A DNA stretch of 64,000 bases from Verrucomicrobiota bacterium (GCA_023416735.1 JAEZGX010000009.1:124001-188000); one strand, 5' to 3'. Counted from the first letter of the stretch, positions 53,212 to 62,470 are shown. The notes: generated by a model from the sequence alone, not told the origin. Numbers and translations are program-made.

Positions 53212-54606
53212 TCACTCCGGCGCCACATACCCTTTCGGTCCGCCCAGCTTCATGAACTTGGCGTGCACGACCAAACCCGTCAGCAGCGCCAGCACCGCCA
53301 AGATTCCGCTCGCCGTATAAGCGTGGCGATAATCATGCCCGGATAGGTCGAGAAAATAGCCCATCACCGGCCCGACCAGCATCATTCCGAAACTCTGCAC
53401 GATCCCTTTGGCCGAGTCCATTTGCGCATACCGCGCCTGGGGGAACAGCCGCATCGTCAGCGACGCTGCCGCCGTCTGCCACGAGCCCCCGACGACGCCA
53501 TATGCGATCAGCGCGATGCCGAAGGTCTTCGCATCTTTGATCAGCAACCCGCCTCCGAGCGTCACCACCGCAAACACCGCGAGCAGCACGAGACTCAGCC
53601 GCAGCGGATGCACACGATCCGCCAGCGCACCGATGAAATACGCCATGAAAAACGAAATCAGAAAGGTCGCCGCCAGATACTTCCCATACGTGTCCATGCT
53701 CATGCCGACGCTCTGCGCGAAGAAGAGGTTGAACAAGTTCACCGTCAGCATCGCCATCCAGGAAAATGAAATCGAAGCGTAGATCCAAAGGAAGTAAGGC
53801 CGCGTGAAACACTCGCGGAAATACGTCTTCACCGCCGCGACCAGCCCGCCCGCCTTGCTCGGCTGCACCGGAGGAGGCGGCGGATACTGCCCTTCCTTCA
53901 CCTTGAAACACATCGTCGTGAAACCGACGCCGTAAAGAATCCCGATCCCGATGAAGATCGCCGTGTAGTGCGTCTCCGCTTTGCCGAAGAGCCAAAAGTT
54001 GAACGCCATCGCAACGATCAGTCCCATCGCGCGAAACATCCCGTAAAATCGACCGAGCACGGCCTTCGGGACGACGTCGTTGATCAATCCGAAAAACACC
54101 GCGTTTGCCGTCACCGTCGCGACTTCGAACACCGTCCAGAAAACCGCGAACACGATCAGAATCGATTGATTCAATCCCGGCGACGCGCTGCCCAAAACTC
54201 CATGCAGCGTCGTCCCGATGTCCGGACTGAATGCCAGCCCGACCATTGAGAGCGCCGCGATGGGCGTCGGAATAATCAGATAAGGAATTCGCCGCCCCCA
54301 CCTGCCGCGGTGCCGGTCCGAGCGATAACTGACAATCGGCGTCAGCACCAGCGCGAGGGCCTGCGGCAGTGTGCCGATCAGGAATCCCGAAACCATGTCC
54401 GACGCCTCGAATTTCTTGATGAGCAGCTGCACCACCCACATCACCGACCGCTCTTTCATCGACCACGCGAAGTCGCCTGCCAGCAGCCAGCAGAACAGAA
54501 TCACCAGTCCGCCCGTCGTGTAGGCCAGCGTTCCCACCGTCCAGATCTTCCGCCCATCCGGCGTGATCCGCGGCTCTTCCGAAGCAGGTTGTGCAGCCGT
54601 ATTCAT
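53212..54606 (-). CDS. MFS transporter (SLC45/GPH-like sugar carrier)
   Basis: 464 residues, 12 helices, with the inter-helix motif SYRSDRHRGRWGRRIPYL typical of sugar-transporting MFS groups. A cytoplasmic Pro-rich loop (YPPPPPVQPSKAGG) lies between the two halves. It overlaps the start side of the GH172 gene stop by four bases (ATGA), so carrier and hydrolase are coupled; the carrier probably imports the hydrolase's substrate, since the latter has no signal peptide. Confidence 0.9.
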   Translation of the reverse strand: MNTAAQPASEEPRITPDGRKIWTVGTLAYTTGGLVILFCWLLAGDFAWSMKERSVMWVVQLLIKKFEASDMVSGFLIGTLPQALALVLTPIVSYRSDRHRGRWGRRIPYLIIPTPIAALSMVGLAFSPDIGTTLHGVLGSASPGLNQSILIVFAVFWTVFEVATVTANAVFFGLINDVVPKAVLGRFYGMFRAMGLIVAMAFNFWLFGKAETHYTAIFIGIGILYGVGFTTMCFKVKEGQYPPPPPVQPSKAGGLVAAVKTYFRECFTRPYFLWIYASISFSWMAMLTVNLFNLFFAQSVGMSMDTYGKYLAATFLISFFMAYFIGALADRVHPLRLSLVLLAVFAVVTLGGGLLIKDAKTFGIALIAYGVVGGSWQTAAASLTMRLFPQARYAQMDSAKGIVQSFGMMLVGPVMGYFLDLSGHDYRHAYTASGILAVLALLTGLVVHAKFMKLGGPKGYVAPE

Positions 54607-56600
54607 GAAAGTGCGACAAGCTTCACGTAATCGATCGCGAGCAGATACCCGCTCGATTCCGCGTGTTTCCCCACCACCTCCATCCCCAGCACGTGTTCGC
54701 CTTCCGCCAGTTCAACCTCCCCCAGCACCTTCGGTTCATCGACCAGCGGCGCCCTTCCTTTCGTCGGCGCATACAAATCCACCGCCGGCGCCAGCGGCTG
54801 CCCGGCTAGATCGAAGCGAAAGATCCCCATCTCGTGCTCGCGCACGAAACGAGCCAGCACGCGATAACGCCCTGCATTGCCCACTTTCAATCCTCCGAGT
54901 TCCAACCGATATCCCACCGCATCCACCCACCAGATCAAAAACCGATCGCCGCTCAACACGCCCGCCGGAATGTTCCGCGCAACCGCATCCATCGCGCATC
55001 CCGCATACTTCCACTGCTCTTTCACCACCGGCAAATCTTCCGCTTCAAAGACGTCCGTCTCGCGCCAAATCTCCGGCCACGTCCACGGCCCCACGCGTTC
55101 ATTCACCGGCACTGCTTCGAACGGATCCTTTCCTCCCGGCTCCAAATACCAAAACGCCACCGCCGCCCACTCGCAGGGATTGCTGTTCGGAAAATATTTC
55201 TCGATCGCCGCTTCGAAGCTCCGCTGAAAGGGCCCGTCATCCGGCACGTGCCAGCGATTCGCGCTCACGTGACCGCGATTGTTCTGATTCACCGGCTGAC
55301 TGTGCAGCGCCTGCACAAAGGTGTTTCCCGAACTCCACGCATAACCTAGGTAGTCCTCGGTGCCGGTCCCGAAGGTCGACGGAAACTTCTCTCCATCGAC
55401 GAAAAACTTTTCATCGCCTTCGCCCCACCAGCCGCCGCGCGGGTTCCACACATGCAATTGCGTCCCGACGAAGCGCCCTGCGCCCGTGGTCTGAAGCAGC
55501 GTCCAATCCGGCCGTCGATCTTCTCGCACCGACAACACATCGCGATGCCACTTCGCGTGAAACCGCAGGCACTCGTTGATCGGACGCGTGAGCGGCGCAT
55601 GCTCGATCTCCCACCTCATCTCCAGCTTTTGCGTCCCATCGTTCTCCACTTCGATCAACGCCCGCGTGGCAAACGGCATCTGCCACTGGCAATAGAATGT
55701 CCCGTCGCTCTGCAGCCCCACCGGCAGCGTCTGAAACGGCACCGCGCCGGCCGAGCATCCGAAGAAATCTCCCAGCGGCGACCACACCGCGGGCTGCTGG
55801 TCATCGTCCCACGTGATCCGAATCGCTGTTTCTCTCAGCACGCGACGTTGCGCCTCGATTTCATTCGGCAACTTGGCTTTCACCCGCAACGCGCAGACCA
55901 CCCGCGGTCCCGCTATCTCCGCCACCCGCGCGGAACTTCCGGGCAGCGCGATCAGGTCGCGTTCGAAAACGTCGACCTTGTCCGAGGCCCCGAACGGATT
56001 CTCTCCCACTCGCGCCCACGCGCGATCCACTTCGTCCAGGGCCGCCTCCGCCTCGCCATCCAGCCGGCGCGTGAAGGTAGGCACGCGCGTGTCCGTCGGA
56101 AACTGCGTGTAGTTGAAATGATAATACTTCCCCCAGTTCTTCTCCGCCACGATGCGGCAGGATTTTTGAAACGGAATCGGCGTGTAATTGTTATAACCCA
56201 TCGCCGCCGTCTGATACACGAGCCGGCGCCGTGTGAACGGCTCGTGCGCGCCGTCGAACAATGCCGACGACGGCAAGTCCACCGCCGGCTCCTCCGCTCC
56301 ATCCAGATAAATCCGCACCCGCCCGCTTCCGACCGTCGCACACCACATTCGCCAGATACAGCCCGGTCCTTCGATTTCCGCCAGGATCGCGTTCTCGCCT
56401 TCCATCCTCACCACCCCGGTTCCATCCGCATTCGCGCCCCAGTCGAGATAGCGATCGTTTTCCGCATCGTAGCGGCTCGCCCGATCGTAACTCGACGCCA
56501 GCGCCGTCCGCTCACCCGACGCCGGACGCAACATCAGTCGTTCGAGATCCACCAAGCGACGAGTCAGGTCGCGATAACTCAAAACCAAGGGAGCGGACAT
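54603..56600 (-). CDS. GH172 (DUF2961) family protein
   Basis: 665 residues from the ATG at 56600 (MSAPLVLSYRDLTRRLVDLE); upstream in-frame codons would run into the preceding gene's tail. The DUF2961 core is recognisable: ASSYDRASRYDAENDRYLDW, EIEGPGCIWRMW, YNNYTPIPFQKSC, WWGEGDEKFFVDGEKFPSTF and TEDYLGYAWSSG. DUF2961 is now GH172, with alpha-fructofuranosidase, difructose-anhydride hydrolase and alpha-arabinofuranosidase members. The C-terminal 150 residues are an extra beta-sandwich. No signal peptide. A palindromic operator-like site lies 58 bases upstream. Confidence 0.88.
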   Translation of the reverse strand: MSAPLVLSYRDLTRRLVDLERLMLRPASGERTALASSYDRASRYDAENDRYLDWGANADGTGVVRMEGENAILAEIEGPGCIWRMWCATVGSGRVRIYLDGAEEPAVDLPSSALFDGAHEPFTRRRLVYQTAAMGYNNYTPIPFQKSCRIVAEKNWGKYYHFNYTQFPTDTRVPTFTRRLDGEAEAALDEVDRAWARVGENPFGASDKVDVFERDLIALPGSSARVAEIAGPRVVCALRVKAKLPNEIEAQRRVLRETAIRITWDDDQQPAVWSPLGDFFGCSAGAVPFQTLPVGLQSDGTFYCQWQMPFATRALIEVENDGTQKLEMRWEIEHAPLTRPINECLRFHAKWHRDVLSVREDRRPDWTLLQTTGAGRFVGTQLHVWNPRGGWWGEGDEKFFVDGEKFPSTFGTGTEDYLGYAWSSGNTFVQALHSQPVNQNNRGHVSANRWHVPDDGPFQRSFEAAIEKYFPNSNPCEWAAVAFWYLEPGGKDPFEAVPVNERVGPWTWPEIWRETDVFEAEDLPVVKEQWKYAGCAMDAVARNIPAGVLSGDRFLIWWVDAVGYRLELGGLKVGNAGRYRVLARFVREHEMGIFRFDLAGQPLAPAVDLYAPTKGRAPLVDEPKVLGEVELAEGEHVLGMEVVGKHAESSGYLLAIDYVKLVALS

Positions 56601-56657
56601 TCCGTCTATGACCGACTCGAACCGACCCAGATTCAAGGCCAACGCCCGCCAAGCCCG

Positions 56658-56671
56658 TTCAAGCGCTTGAG
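56658..56671. promoter_or_regulatory. CpG-centred palindrome upstream of GH172 gene
   Basis: TTCAAGCGCTTGAG contains the perfect 12-base palindrome TCAAGCGCTTGA (56659-56670), 58 bases before the GH172 start in a 100-base gap. A close copy (11 of 12) is at 59299-59310. The even palindrome with central CG is the form LacI-family repressors usually bind. Confidence 0.5.
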
Positions 56672-56700
56672 TTGCCCGCTGTGCGCCAAAACACCGCCAC

Positions 56701-59202
56701 TCATTCGCCTTCGCTGTAGCTGTCCACCAATGACCGAACGCGCAACGCCGCTCGTATCTCCGCTTCGTCGAGCGGTGCCGTTGTTTCAACCGTGACCGCT
56801 TTGCTCCTTCCGGGATAGAGCTCGAACCAATTGTCCGTCATCGCCACCAACGGCACCCCCGCCAATTCCAACGCCACGCGATGGTGAAAACACGAGGCCC
56901 TGAACTCGAGATTCCACTTCGTGGCCGAGATCTTTTCCACGCGCACGTCCGGAGCCCTCCGTTCGAGCGACAACATCCGCGGCGGACACAGGAACACCGT
57001 GTCCTCACTCACACATCGCCCGTCCTCCTCCAGCGCAATCCGCACGTAGAGCTTATCCCGCCCGCATTCCGCGATCTCCCGCGAAAAATCCACCGTCTTC
57101 TGCCGCACACTTTCTCCCGAACGCAACACGACGCGTTTCTCTCCCCGCCTCAACACCCGGCCGTCGAGATGCCACAGTTCCCAACGCACCCAGCCGCGCA
57201 CGATCCGCGGTTCGTCCGACACCGTGAAAAGATGCATGCCGCTCACCGTGCTCTTCATTCGATTCCCGATCGCCGTCGTCTCATCCCCGGGCACCTGCGC
57301 CGAAACCAACAGCGGCGCATAAAACCTCCGCGCCACATGATGCAGTGCCTTCCAAGCTCCGCCAAACTCCAGGCTGCTCCACGACGCCACCGGCCAGCAA
57401 TCGTTCAACTGCCAGTAAAGCGTGCCCGCGCAACGCGGCTGATTCCGCCGGTAATGCTCCACCCCCACCTGCATGCAATAGGCCTGGTTGAGCTGCGATA
57501 GATACGCCAGCGCCGCATAGTCTCTGGGGAATCGATACCGCCGTGCGATGTATTCCAGAATGATCCGGTTCCCCATCGGATTCTTCTGATGATTCTCCAT
57601 CACCGGCGAAAAGATGTTCAACTCCTCCGGCGGACAGAAGGTCCGCGCCGTCGCCAGCGAGGGAAACGACTGCATCCCAAATTCGGATACAAATCGAAAC
57701 ACCTTGAGCTCATAACTCTTCACCGGCTTCAGCAGATGCCACACGTCCCAATAGTGGGTGTTCCCGCTCCGCTCCGGGTCGCGCAGCCCCGGCCGGTCCG
57801 TCTGCGACGGCGACGACCGCCAATAATCCGTCACGCCATCCTGCTCCTCCACGATCTCCGGCAAGATCCGCCGGAACACCGCATCGTAGGCTTTCCGCTG
57901 ACGCGGCTTCGCCAAATCCGGTCCGTTCAACAACTCCAGTTCGTTGTTTCCGCACCACAACGCGAGGCAGGTCCGATTCCGCAATCGCCTCACTTGAAAC
58001 CCAGCTTCCTCTCGCACCGACGCCAGAAACGCCGCGTCTCCGGGATACAGCGTGCACGCGAACATGAAATCCTGCCACACGAGCAGGCCCAGCTCGTCGC
58101 AAAGATCATAGAAACATTCGTGCTCGTAGATCCCTCCGCCCCACACCCGAATCATGTTCATGTTCGCCGTCGCCGCCGACTTTAACAGCGGCTCGTAATC
58201 CGCCCGCGACAACCCTGCGACAAAGCTGTGCGCCGGAATCCAGCTCGCGCCTTTCGCAAAAATCGCTCGTCCGTTCACCACGAACTGAAACGACTCGCCC
58301 CATTCATCCCGCTTTCGACGCACCGCCACCGTCCGCAATCCGATCCGTCGCGTCCAAACGTCCAATCGCTGCTCTCCCCGCCAAAGTTCCACACGCACCT
58401 CATACAAGGGCTGCTCGCCCTGCCCATTCGGCCACCATAGCTGCGGCGCCGCGATGGTCGCGTGCCCCTCCGCGAGGCGCGCCACAACCTGTCCTCTGAA
58501 GAAGACGACGCCTTTGATTCCGAGCTTCCCCGGCCCCGCGCTTGCTCCCCCGCGCTCTTCAATCTCCGGCTCAACCCGCAACTTCACGCGGCCGTTTCGA
58601 TGCTCCTGCCGCAGCCGCACCTCGCGCAGTCGCGCCTCGCTCCACGCTTCGATCCGCATGTCCCGCCAGATTCCCGCCGTCACCAAACGCGGCGCCCAGT
58701 CCCATCCAAACTGACACTGCTGCTTGCGGATCCGCGTGCAGCCTCCCACCGGATCATTCACCTCGCGCGGTCGGTGCTCGAGGCGTTCGCGTTTAATGAA
58801 CTCGGTCGCGCTGTCGAATTGCACCGTCAGCAGATTTCGTCCGCGTTTCACCGCGCCCAAGATCGGCACGCGCACACCGACAAACATGTTCTCCGAACGA
58901 CTCACCACGCGTCCGTTCACCCGCACCGTCGCCAGCGTATCCAGCCCATCCGCCACAAGTTCGATCTCCTGCTGCGCCAGCATCTCCTCCGAAACGTCGA
59001 ACTCCGTCCGATACTCCCACGCGCGATCGCTTACCCACTGCACCGCATGCTCGTTCGTCCCATAAAAGGGATCCGGTATCAGCCCATGCCGCAGCAGGTC
59101 CCGATGAACACATCCTGGCACGACCGCACTCCGCCAGCGCTTCGTCGAAACGTCGCGAAAACTCCACGCCGCCGCGGGGTGAGTCAGTGAAACTGCGATC
59201 AT
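56701..59202 (-). CDS. GH2 beta-mannosidase
   Basis: 833 residues, close to the usual length of the family, without a signal peptide. Sugar-binding domain 1-185 (AWEYRTEFDVSEEML, DGLDTLATVRVNGRVV), Ig-like domain to about 300, TIM barrel with KGASWIPAHSF and MIRVWGGGIYEHECFYDLCD, acid/base Glu421 in WCGNNELE and nucleophile Glu507 in FVSEFGMQSFPS. These match bona fide beta-mannosidases better than the copy at 42101-44395 does. It should hydrolyse beta-mannosides in the cytoplasm. It is followed after 100 bases by the GH172 and MFS genes, probably in the same unit. Confidence 0.93.
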   Translation of the reverse strand: MIAVSLTHPAAAWSFRDVSTKRWRSAVVPGCVHRDLLRHGLIPDPFYGTNEHAVQWVSDRAWEYRTEFDVSEEMLAQQEIELVADGLDTLATVRVNGRVVSRSENMFVGVRVPILGAVKRGRNLLTVQFDSATEFIKRERLEHRPREVNDPVGGCTRIRKQQCQFGWDWAPRLVTAGIWRDMRIEAWSEARLREVRLRQEHRNGRVKLRVEPEIEERGGASAGPGKLGIKGVVFFRGQVVARLAEGHATIAAPQLWWPNGQGEQPLYEVRVELWRGEQRLDVWTRRIGLRTVAVRRKRDEWGESFQFVVNGRAIFAKGASWIPAHSFVAGLSRADYEPLLKSAATANMNMIRVWGGGIYEHECFYDLCDELGLLVWQDFMFACTLYPGDAAFLASVREEAGFQVRRLRNRTCLALWCGNNELELLNGPDLAKPRQRKAYDAVFRRILPEIVEEQDGVTDYWRSSPSQTDRPGLRDPERSGNTHYWDVWHLLKPVKSYELKVFRFVSEFGMQSFPSLATARTFCPPEELNIFSPVMENHQKNPMGNRIILEYIARRYRFPRDYAALAYLSQLNQAYCMQVGVEHYRRNQPRCAGTLYWQLNDCWPVASWSSLEFGGAWKALHHVARRFYAPLLVSAQVPGDETTAIGNRMKSTVSGMHLFTVSDEPRIVRGWVRWELWHLDGRVLRRGEKRVVLRSGESVRQKTVDFSREIAECGRDKLYVRIALEEDGRCVSEDTVFLCPPRMLSLERRAPDVRVEKISATKWNLEFRASCFHHRVALELAGVPLVAMTDNWFELYPGRSKAVTVETTAPLDEAEIRAALRVRSLVDSYSEGE

Positions 59203-59297
59203 GATAAAATGGATACAGCAACCGGCGCCGAACGTTCTCGTTTCCGCGCCAATAAATCACTCTGCCCGCCCCTCCATCCGCCGTAACCGCGCCCAAA

Positions 59298-59311
59298 CTC
59301 AACCGCTTGAG
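59298..59311. promoter_or_regulatory. CpG-centred palindrome between divergent genes
   Basis: CTCAACCGCTTGAG (arms CTCAA and TTGAG) lies 95 bases before the beta-mannosidase start and 81 before the dehydrogenase start. It matches the site at 56658-56671 at 12 of 14 positions. It could serve both divergent promoters. Confidence 0.5.
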
Positions 59312-59336
59312 CTCCGCTAACCGCCTCTCCGACCGA

Positions 59337-59366
59337 TTCGTGTCCCTTCGTGTCCATTCGTGGTTC
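59337..59366 (+). repeat. Three tandem 10-bp TTCGTG units
   Basis: TTCGTGTCCC, TTCGTGTCCA and TTCGTGGTTC follow each other with an exact 10-base period just upstream of the dehydrogenase gene. A two-unit version (60420-60439) lies just downstream of the same gene. Confidence 0.7.
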
Positions 59367-59392
59367 ATAACCCCCTTCCTTTCCGCGAGCCC

Positions 59393-60388
59393 ATGTTCAA
59401 CGTCCTCTACCTTCTCGACGCTCGTTGGCAGCGCGTCATTTACCCCGAGCTCATCGACCGTGAACTCGGCGCCGCCGGCATCACCGTCGTCGCGCCACCG
59501 CAAACCGCCGCCTCCGTTCGCGCCCACCCCGCCCTGCTCGCCGATGTCGACGCCATCCTCACGAGTTGGGGCATGATCCGCCTCGACGCCGAAACGCTGT
59601 CGCACGCACCGCGCCTGCGTGCCGTGTTCCACGCCGCCGGCAGTATCCGCTATTTCACGACACCCGAATTCTGGCAGCGCAACATCGTCGTTTCGACCGC
59701 ACACCAGATCAACGCGATCCCCGTCGCCGAATACACCCTCGCCGCCTCCCTCTTCGGCCTGCGCCGCGGCTGGCACTACGCCGCTTCCCTCCGCCAAGCG
59801 CGCGATCGCTGGTGGCAAACCGACCTGCCCGGCTCCTATCACAGCACCGTCGCATTGATCTCGCTCGGCGCCGTGGGCCGCCTCGTTCGCGAACGTCTGC
59901 GTCCGTTCGACGTGCACGTCATCACTCACGATCCGTTTCTCTCGGCCGACGATGCCGCCGCCCTCGACGTCGAACGTGTTTCGCTCGACGAGGCCTTCGC
60001 CCGTGCCGACATCGTTTCGCTCCACACTCCTTTGCTGCCGGAAACACAAGGCCTCATCCACGCGTCCCATTTCTCTGCGATGAAACCCGGCGCCACGTTC
60101 ATCAACACCGCCCGCGGCGCGGTCGTCCGCGAGCGCGAGATGATCGATGTCCTTCGCCGCCGTCCCGACCTCCACGCCGTCCTCGACGTCACCGATCCCG
60201 AACCTCCCGCACCCGACTCACCGCTCTTCGATTTGCCAAACGTCACGCTCACTCCGCACATCGCCGGCACCTGCCCCGCGGAATCGCCGCGCTTGGGCCG
60301 CGCGATGATCGACGAACTTCTCCGCTGGCAGCGCGGCGAGCCCCTCCTCTATCAAATCAACGAAGCCCAATCCTCCCGCCTCGCCTAA
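59393..60388 (+). CDS. D-2-hydroxyacid dehydrogenase (NAD-binding)
   Basis: 331 residues from the ATG at 59393 (MFNVLYLLDARWQRVIYPEL). The substrate domain (1-95, 295-331) flanks a Rossmann domain with ALISLGAVGRLVRERL, in which the first Gly of the usual GxGxxG is Ser. The catalytic triad of the family is complete: Arg in NTARGAVV, Glu in VLDVTDPEPP and His in TPHIAGTC. It should reduce a 2-keto acid or oxidise a 2-hydroxy acid, for example glyoxylate or a sugar-derived keto acid. It is divergent from the beta-mannosidase and flanked on both sides by 10-base repeats. Confidence 0.92.
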   Translation: MFNVLYLLDARWQRVIYPELIDRELGAAGITVVAPPQTAASVRAHPALLADVDAILTSWGMIRLDAETLSHAPRLRAVFHAAGSIRYFTTPEFWQRNIVVSTAHQINAIPVAEYTLAASLFGLRRGWHYAASLRQARDRWWQTDLPGSYHSTVALISLGAVGRLVRERLRPFDVHVITHDPFLSADDAAALDVERVSLDEAFARADIVSLHTPLLPETQGLIHASHFSAMKPGATFINTARGAVVREREMIDVLRRRPDLHAVLDVTDPEPPAPDSPLFDLPNVTLTPHIAGTCPAESPRLGRAMIDELLRWQRGEPLLYQINEAQSSRLA

Positions 60389-60419
60389 TCGAGCGCTTCA
60401 CTCCCCTCATGCGCTCTGA

Positions 60420-60439
60420 TTCGTGATCATTCGTGGTTC
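60420..60439 (+). repeat. Two tandem 10-bp TTCGTG units
   Basis: TTCGTGATCA and TTCGTGGTTC keep the 10-base period seen at 59337-59366, and the last unit is identical to the last unit there. The element lies in the 63-base gap between the convergent dehydrogenase and nucleoside hydrolase genes. Confidence 0.6.
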
Positions 60440-60451
60440 TCACCTTTCCGC

Positions 60452-62407
60452 TCACCGGAGCGGTTCGTGCATCATCAACTCCGTAATCTCCGCGCGCACC
60501 GCCTCGAGGTCCTTCACATAAGCATACGCGCGCCCGCGCTTCGGCTCCGGCGTCCACCGCAATAAACCATCCGCATCGAAACCCAGCTCGCCGCCCGCGG
60601 AAACCTCGAACTTTTCCCGCGACGCCGGCCGGCACGCATACAACACCCGCAACTGATCCCACGTCGGCCGATCCATATCGCGTTCGCCTTTGAAATACCG
60701 CTCAAACGATTTTCGCACCAGGTGCTGCGGCACCGCGTTCCAATAACACGAGCCGATCCTCAAATTCCACCCCGTCCCGCCCGCCTGCACCATCGGCACG
60801 TCCGCGGGAAATTTCGCCAGCTCGTTCCGCGCCGACGCCATGTCCATGTGATAATTGAAGCCCGGCTTCCCGTGCGGCAGCTTTCCATCGCCGTTCCCCG
60901 CCGCGCTGTAAAACTTCACCTTCCTTCGCACCAATTCCACTCCACTCAACTCGCTGTGCTCGTCCGGCGCGGAATCGAGTAACGCGCTGATATTCGTCAC
61001 CGGCCCAACCGCGATCAGCGTCACGCTTCGATCCGGCTGCGCCGCCAGAATCTTCCGATACAATCCCACCACTTCCGGCGCCTGCGCCTCCGCCAGATCG
61101 TGCGGATACTCCGCCACGATCGATGCCATGAACAAATCCCTCTCGAAGGGCGCGCGCCCGCGAATCGCCCCGACCGGCACATCCGGCCGCCCATACCAGG
61201 TATTCAACGCGTCCACATACGGCACCGCCGCCGGATGCCCATTCACCATGCCCATCGCGAGAATCTCCACCTCCCCGCGATCCGCCAGCGCATGCAACAT
61301 CGCTAGCGCCCCCGCATCGTCGATGTCGCCCCCCACATCGGTATCGAAGATCACCCGCGCTTGTTCCGTCGCAACCGAGCCTACCTCTCCACCGCTCGCT
61401 TTCCGGCCCGCTTCGCTCAACTTCCGCGTCAGCAACGCAAAGGTCGCGTCGCGGTCGATGTCCGCGCAGCGCAGGATCCGTCCTTTCGTAGTCTTAAACT
61501 GATACACGAGATCCCATCCGACTTCCGGCGCGTCCACCACTTCCCACGTGCCGAGCGCCGGATCCACCAGCGCCGCGATGTCACCCAAATCGTAGAACCC
61601 TTTCGTCGGGCTCTGATACCACCCGCCTTTGTAACGAAACTCGTGCAAATACTTCCCCAACTCTCCGGTCTTCACCCACTGCGCCGATTCCTCCATCGGA
61701 CAAAACAGCCGGCTGCCCGTGTCGAACAACACGAACGATAGATCCGAGTGAAACAACCGCCGCGCCGCCCGCACGTCGCCGTGCACGTTGAAATTCGTCG
61801 CTTTCTCCGGCCATTGCGTTCGCCCGTGCCAGAACACCACCACGCGCTCCGCAATCCGCGGCTCCTTCAAATACGCCGACACAATGTTCGTCGCCGCACC
61901 CAATCCCACGAGCCACAAGGGATCGTCCGGCGTCGAAGCCATCGCTTTCTCCACGATAAAATCCACGCCTTCCGATTCCGAGGGCTCGAATTGATACCGC
62001 ATCGGTGCCGACCCGAGTTTCACCGGAATCTTCCCCGCCAAGCCTGCTTTCTCCAACAAGGTGTGAATCGTTTGCGCCGACGTCTCAATGCTCCGCGGGC
62101 CCGCGCCTTCATTCTCGTTGTCGTAGTTCGCCGCCACGAATCCCTCGATCTGCAACCGCTCGGGACTCAGCAACGCCAACGCGATCGCCCACACGTCGTC
62201 GATTTCATTGTGTGCATCCGCATCGATGATCACCCGGATCTTCTGCTCCTTCGGCGGGATCACCGGCACCCGCCGCTGCGTCGCATCCCGCGCCTGCACC
62301 CGCTCCCGCCGCTCCCGATACGAATCGATCGACGCCGTTCCCGCCGCTGACGCCTCTACCGCCAGAATGAGCCACGCCACCAAAACGATCGTCGCACGTT
62401 CGATCAT
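60452..62407 (-). CDS. Exported protein with two nucleoside-hydrolase domains
   Basis: 651 residues with a signal peptide (MIERATIVLVAWLILAVEAS). Two nucleoside-hydrolase-type domains follow in tandem. The first starts near residue 57 with VIIDADAHNEIDDVWAIALA, the second near residue 367 with VIFDTDVGGDIDDAGALAML; each carries the Asp cluster (D-x-D-x5-D-D) that binds calcium and ribose. The first belongs to the DADxNEIDD subtype, the second to the more usual DTDxGxDxDD type. Family enzymes split N-ribosides to base and sugar, but exported versions in polysaccharide loci have no established substrate. It may instead cleave other furanosides. Confidence 0.87.
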   Translation of the reverse strand: MIERATIVLVAWLILAVEASAAGTASIDSYRERRERVQARDATQRRVPVIPPKEQKIRVIIDADAHNEIDDVWAIALALLSPERLQIEGFVAANYDNENEGAGPRSIETSAQTIHTLLEKAGLAGKIPVKLGSAPMRYQFEPSESEGVDFIVEKAMASTPDDPLWLVGLGAATNIVSAYLKEPRIAERVVVFWHGRTQWPEKATNFNVHGDVRAARRLFHSDLSFVLFDTGSRLFCPMEESAQWVKTGELGKYLHEFRYKGGWYQSPTKGFYDLGDIAALVDPALGTWEVVDAPEVGWDLVYQFKTTKGRILRCADIDRDATFALLTRKLSEAGRKASGGEVGSVATEQARVIFDTDVGGDIDDAGALAMLHALADRGEVEILAMGMVNGHPAAVPYVDALNTWYGRPDVPVGAIRGRAPFERDLFMASIVAEYPHDLAEAQAPEVVGLYRKILAAQPDRSVTLIAVGPVTNISALLDSAPDEHSELSGVELVRRKVKFYSAAGNGDGKLPHGKPGFNYHMDMASARNELAKFPADVPMVQAGGTGWNLRIGSCYWNAVPQHLVRKSFERYFKGERDMDRPTWDQLRVLYACRPASREKFEVSAGGELGFDADGLLRWTPEPKRGRAYAYVKDLEAVRAEITELMMHEPLR

Positions 62408-62456
62408 AGATTCTGACGTAAGAGGGCCCCAGGGCGCACAGACAACCGCCCCTCTA

Positions 62457-62470
62457 CTCAACCGCACGAG
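62457..62470. promoter_or_regulatory. Degenerate copy of the CpG-centred palindrome
   Basis: CTCAACCGCACGAG differs from the 59298-59311 site at two of 14 positions. It lies 49 bases before the nucleoside-hydrolase start and 45 before the plus-strand gene at 62516. Confidence 0.35.

Noticed and set aside
60448..60463. CCGCTC/GAGCGG hairpin as terminator of the dehydrogenase gene
   Set aside because: It extends into the 3' end of the convergent nucleoside-hydrolase gene, is short, and no T run follows.
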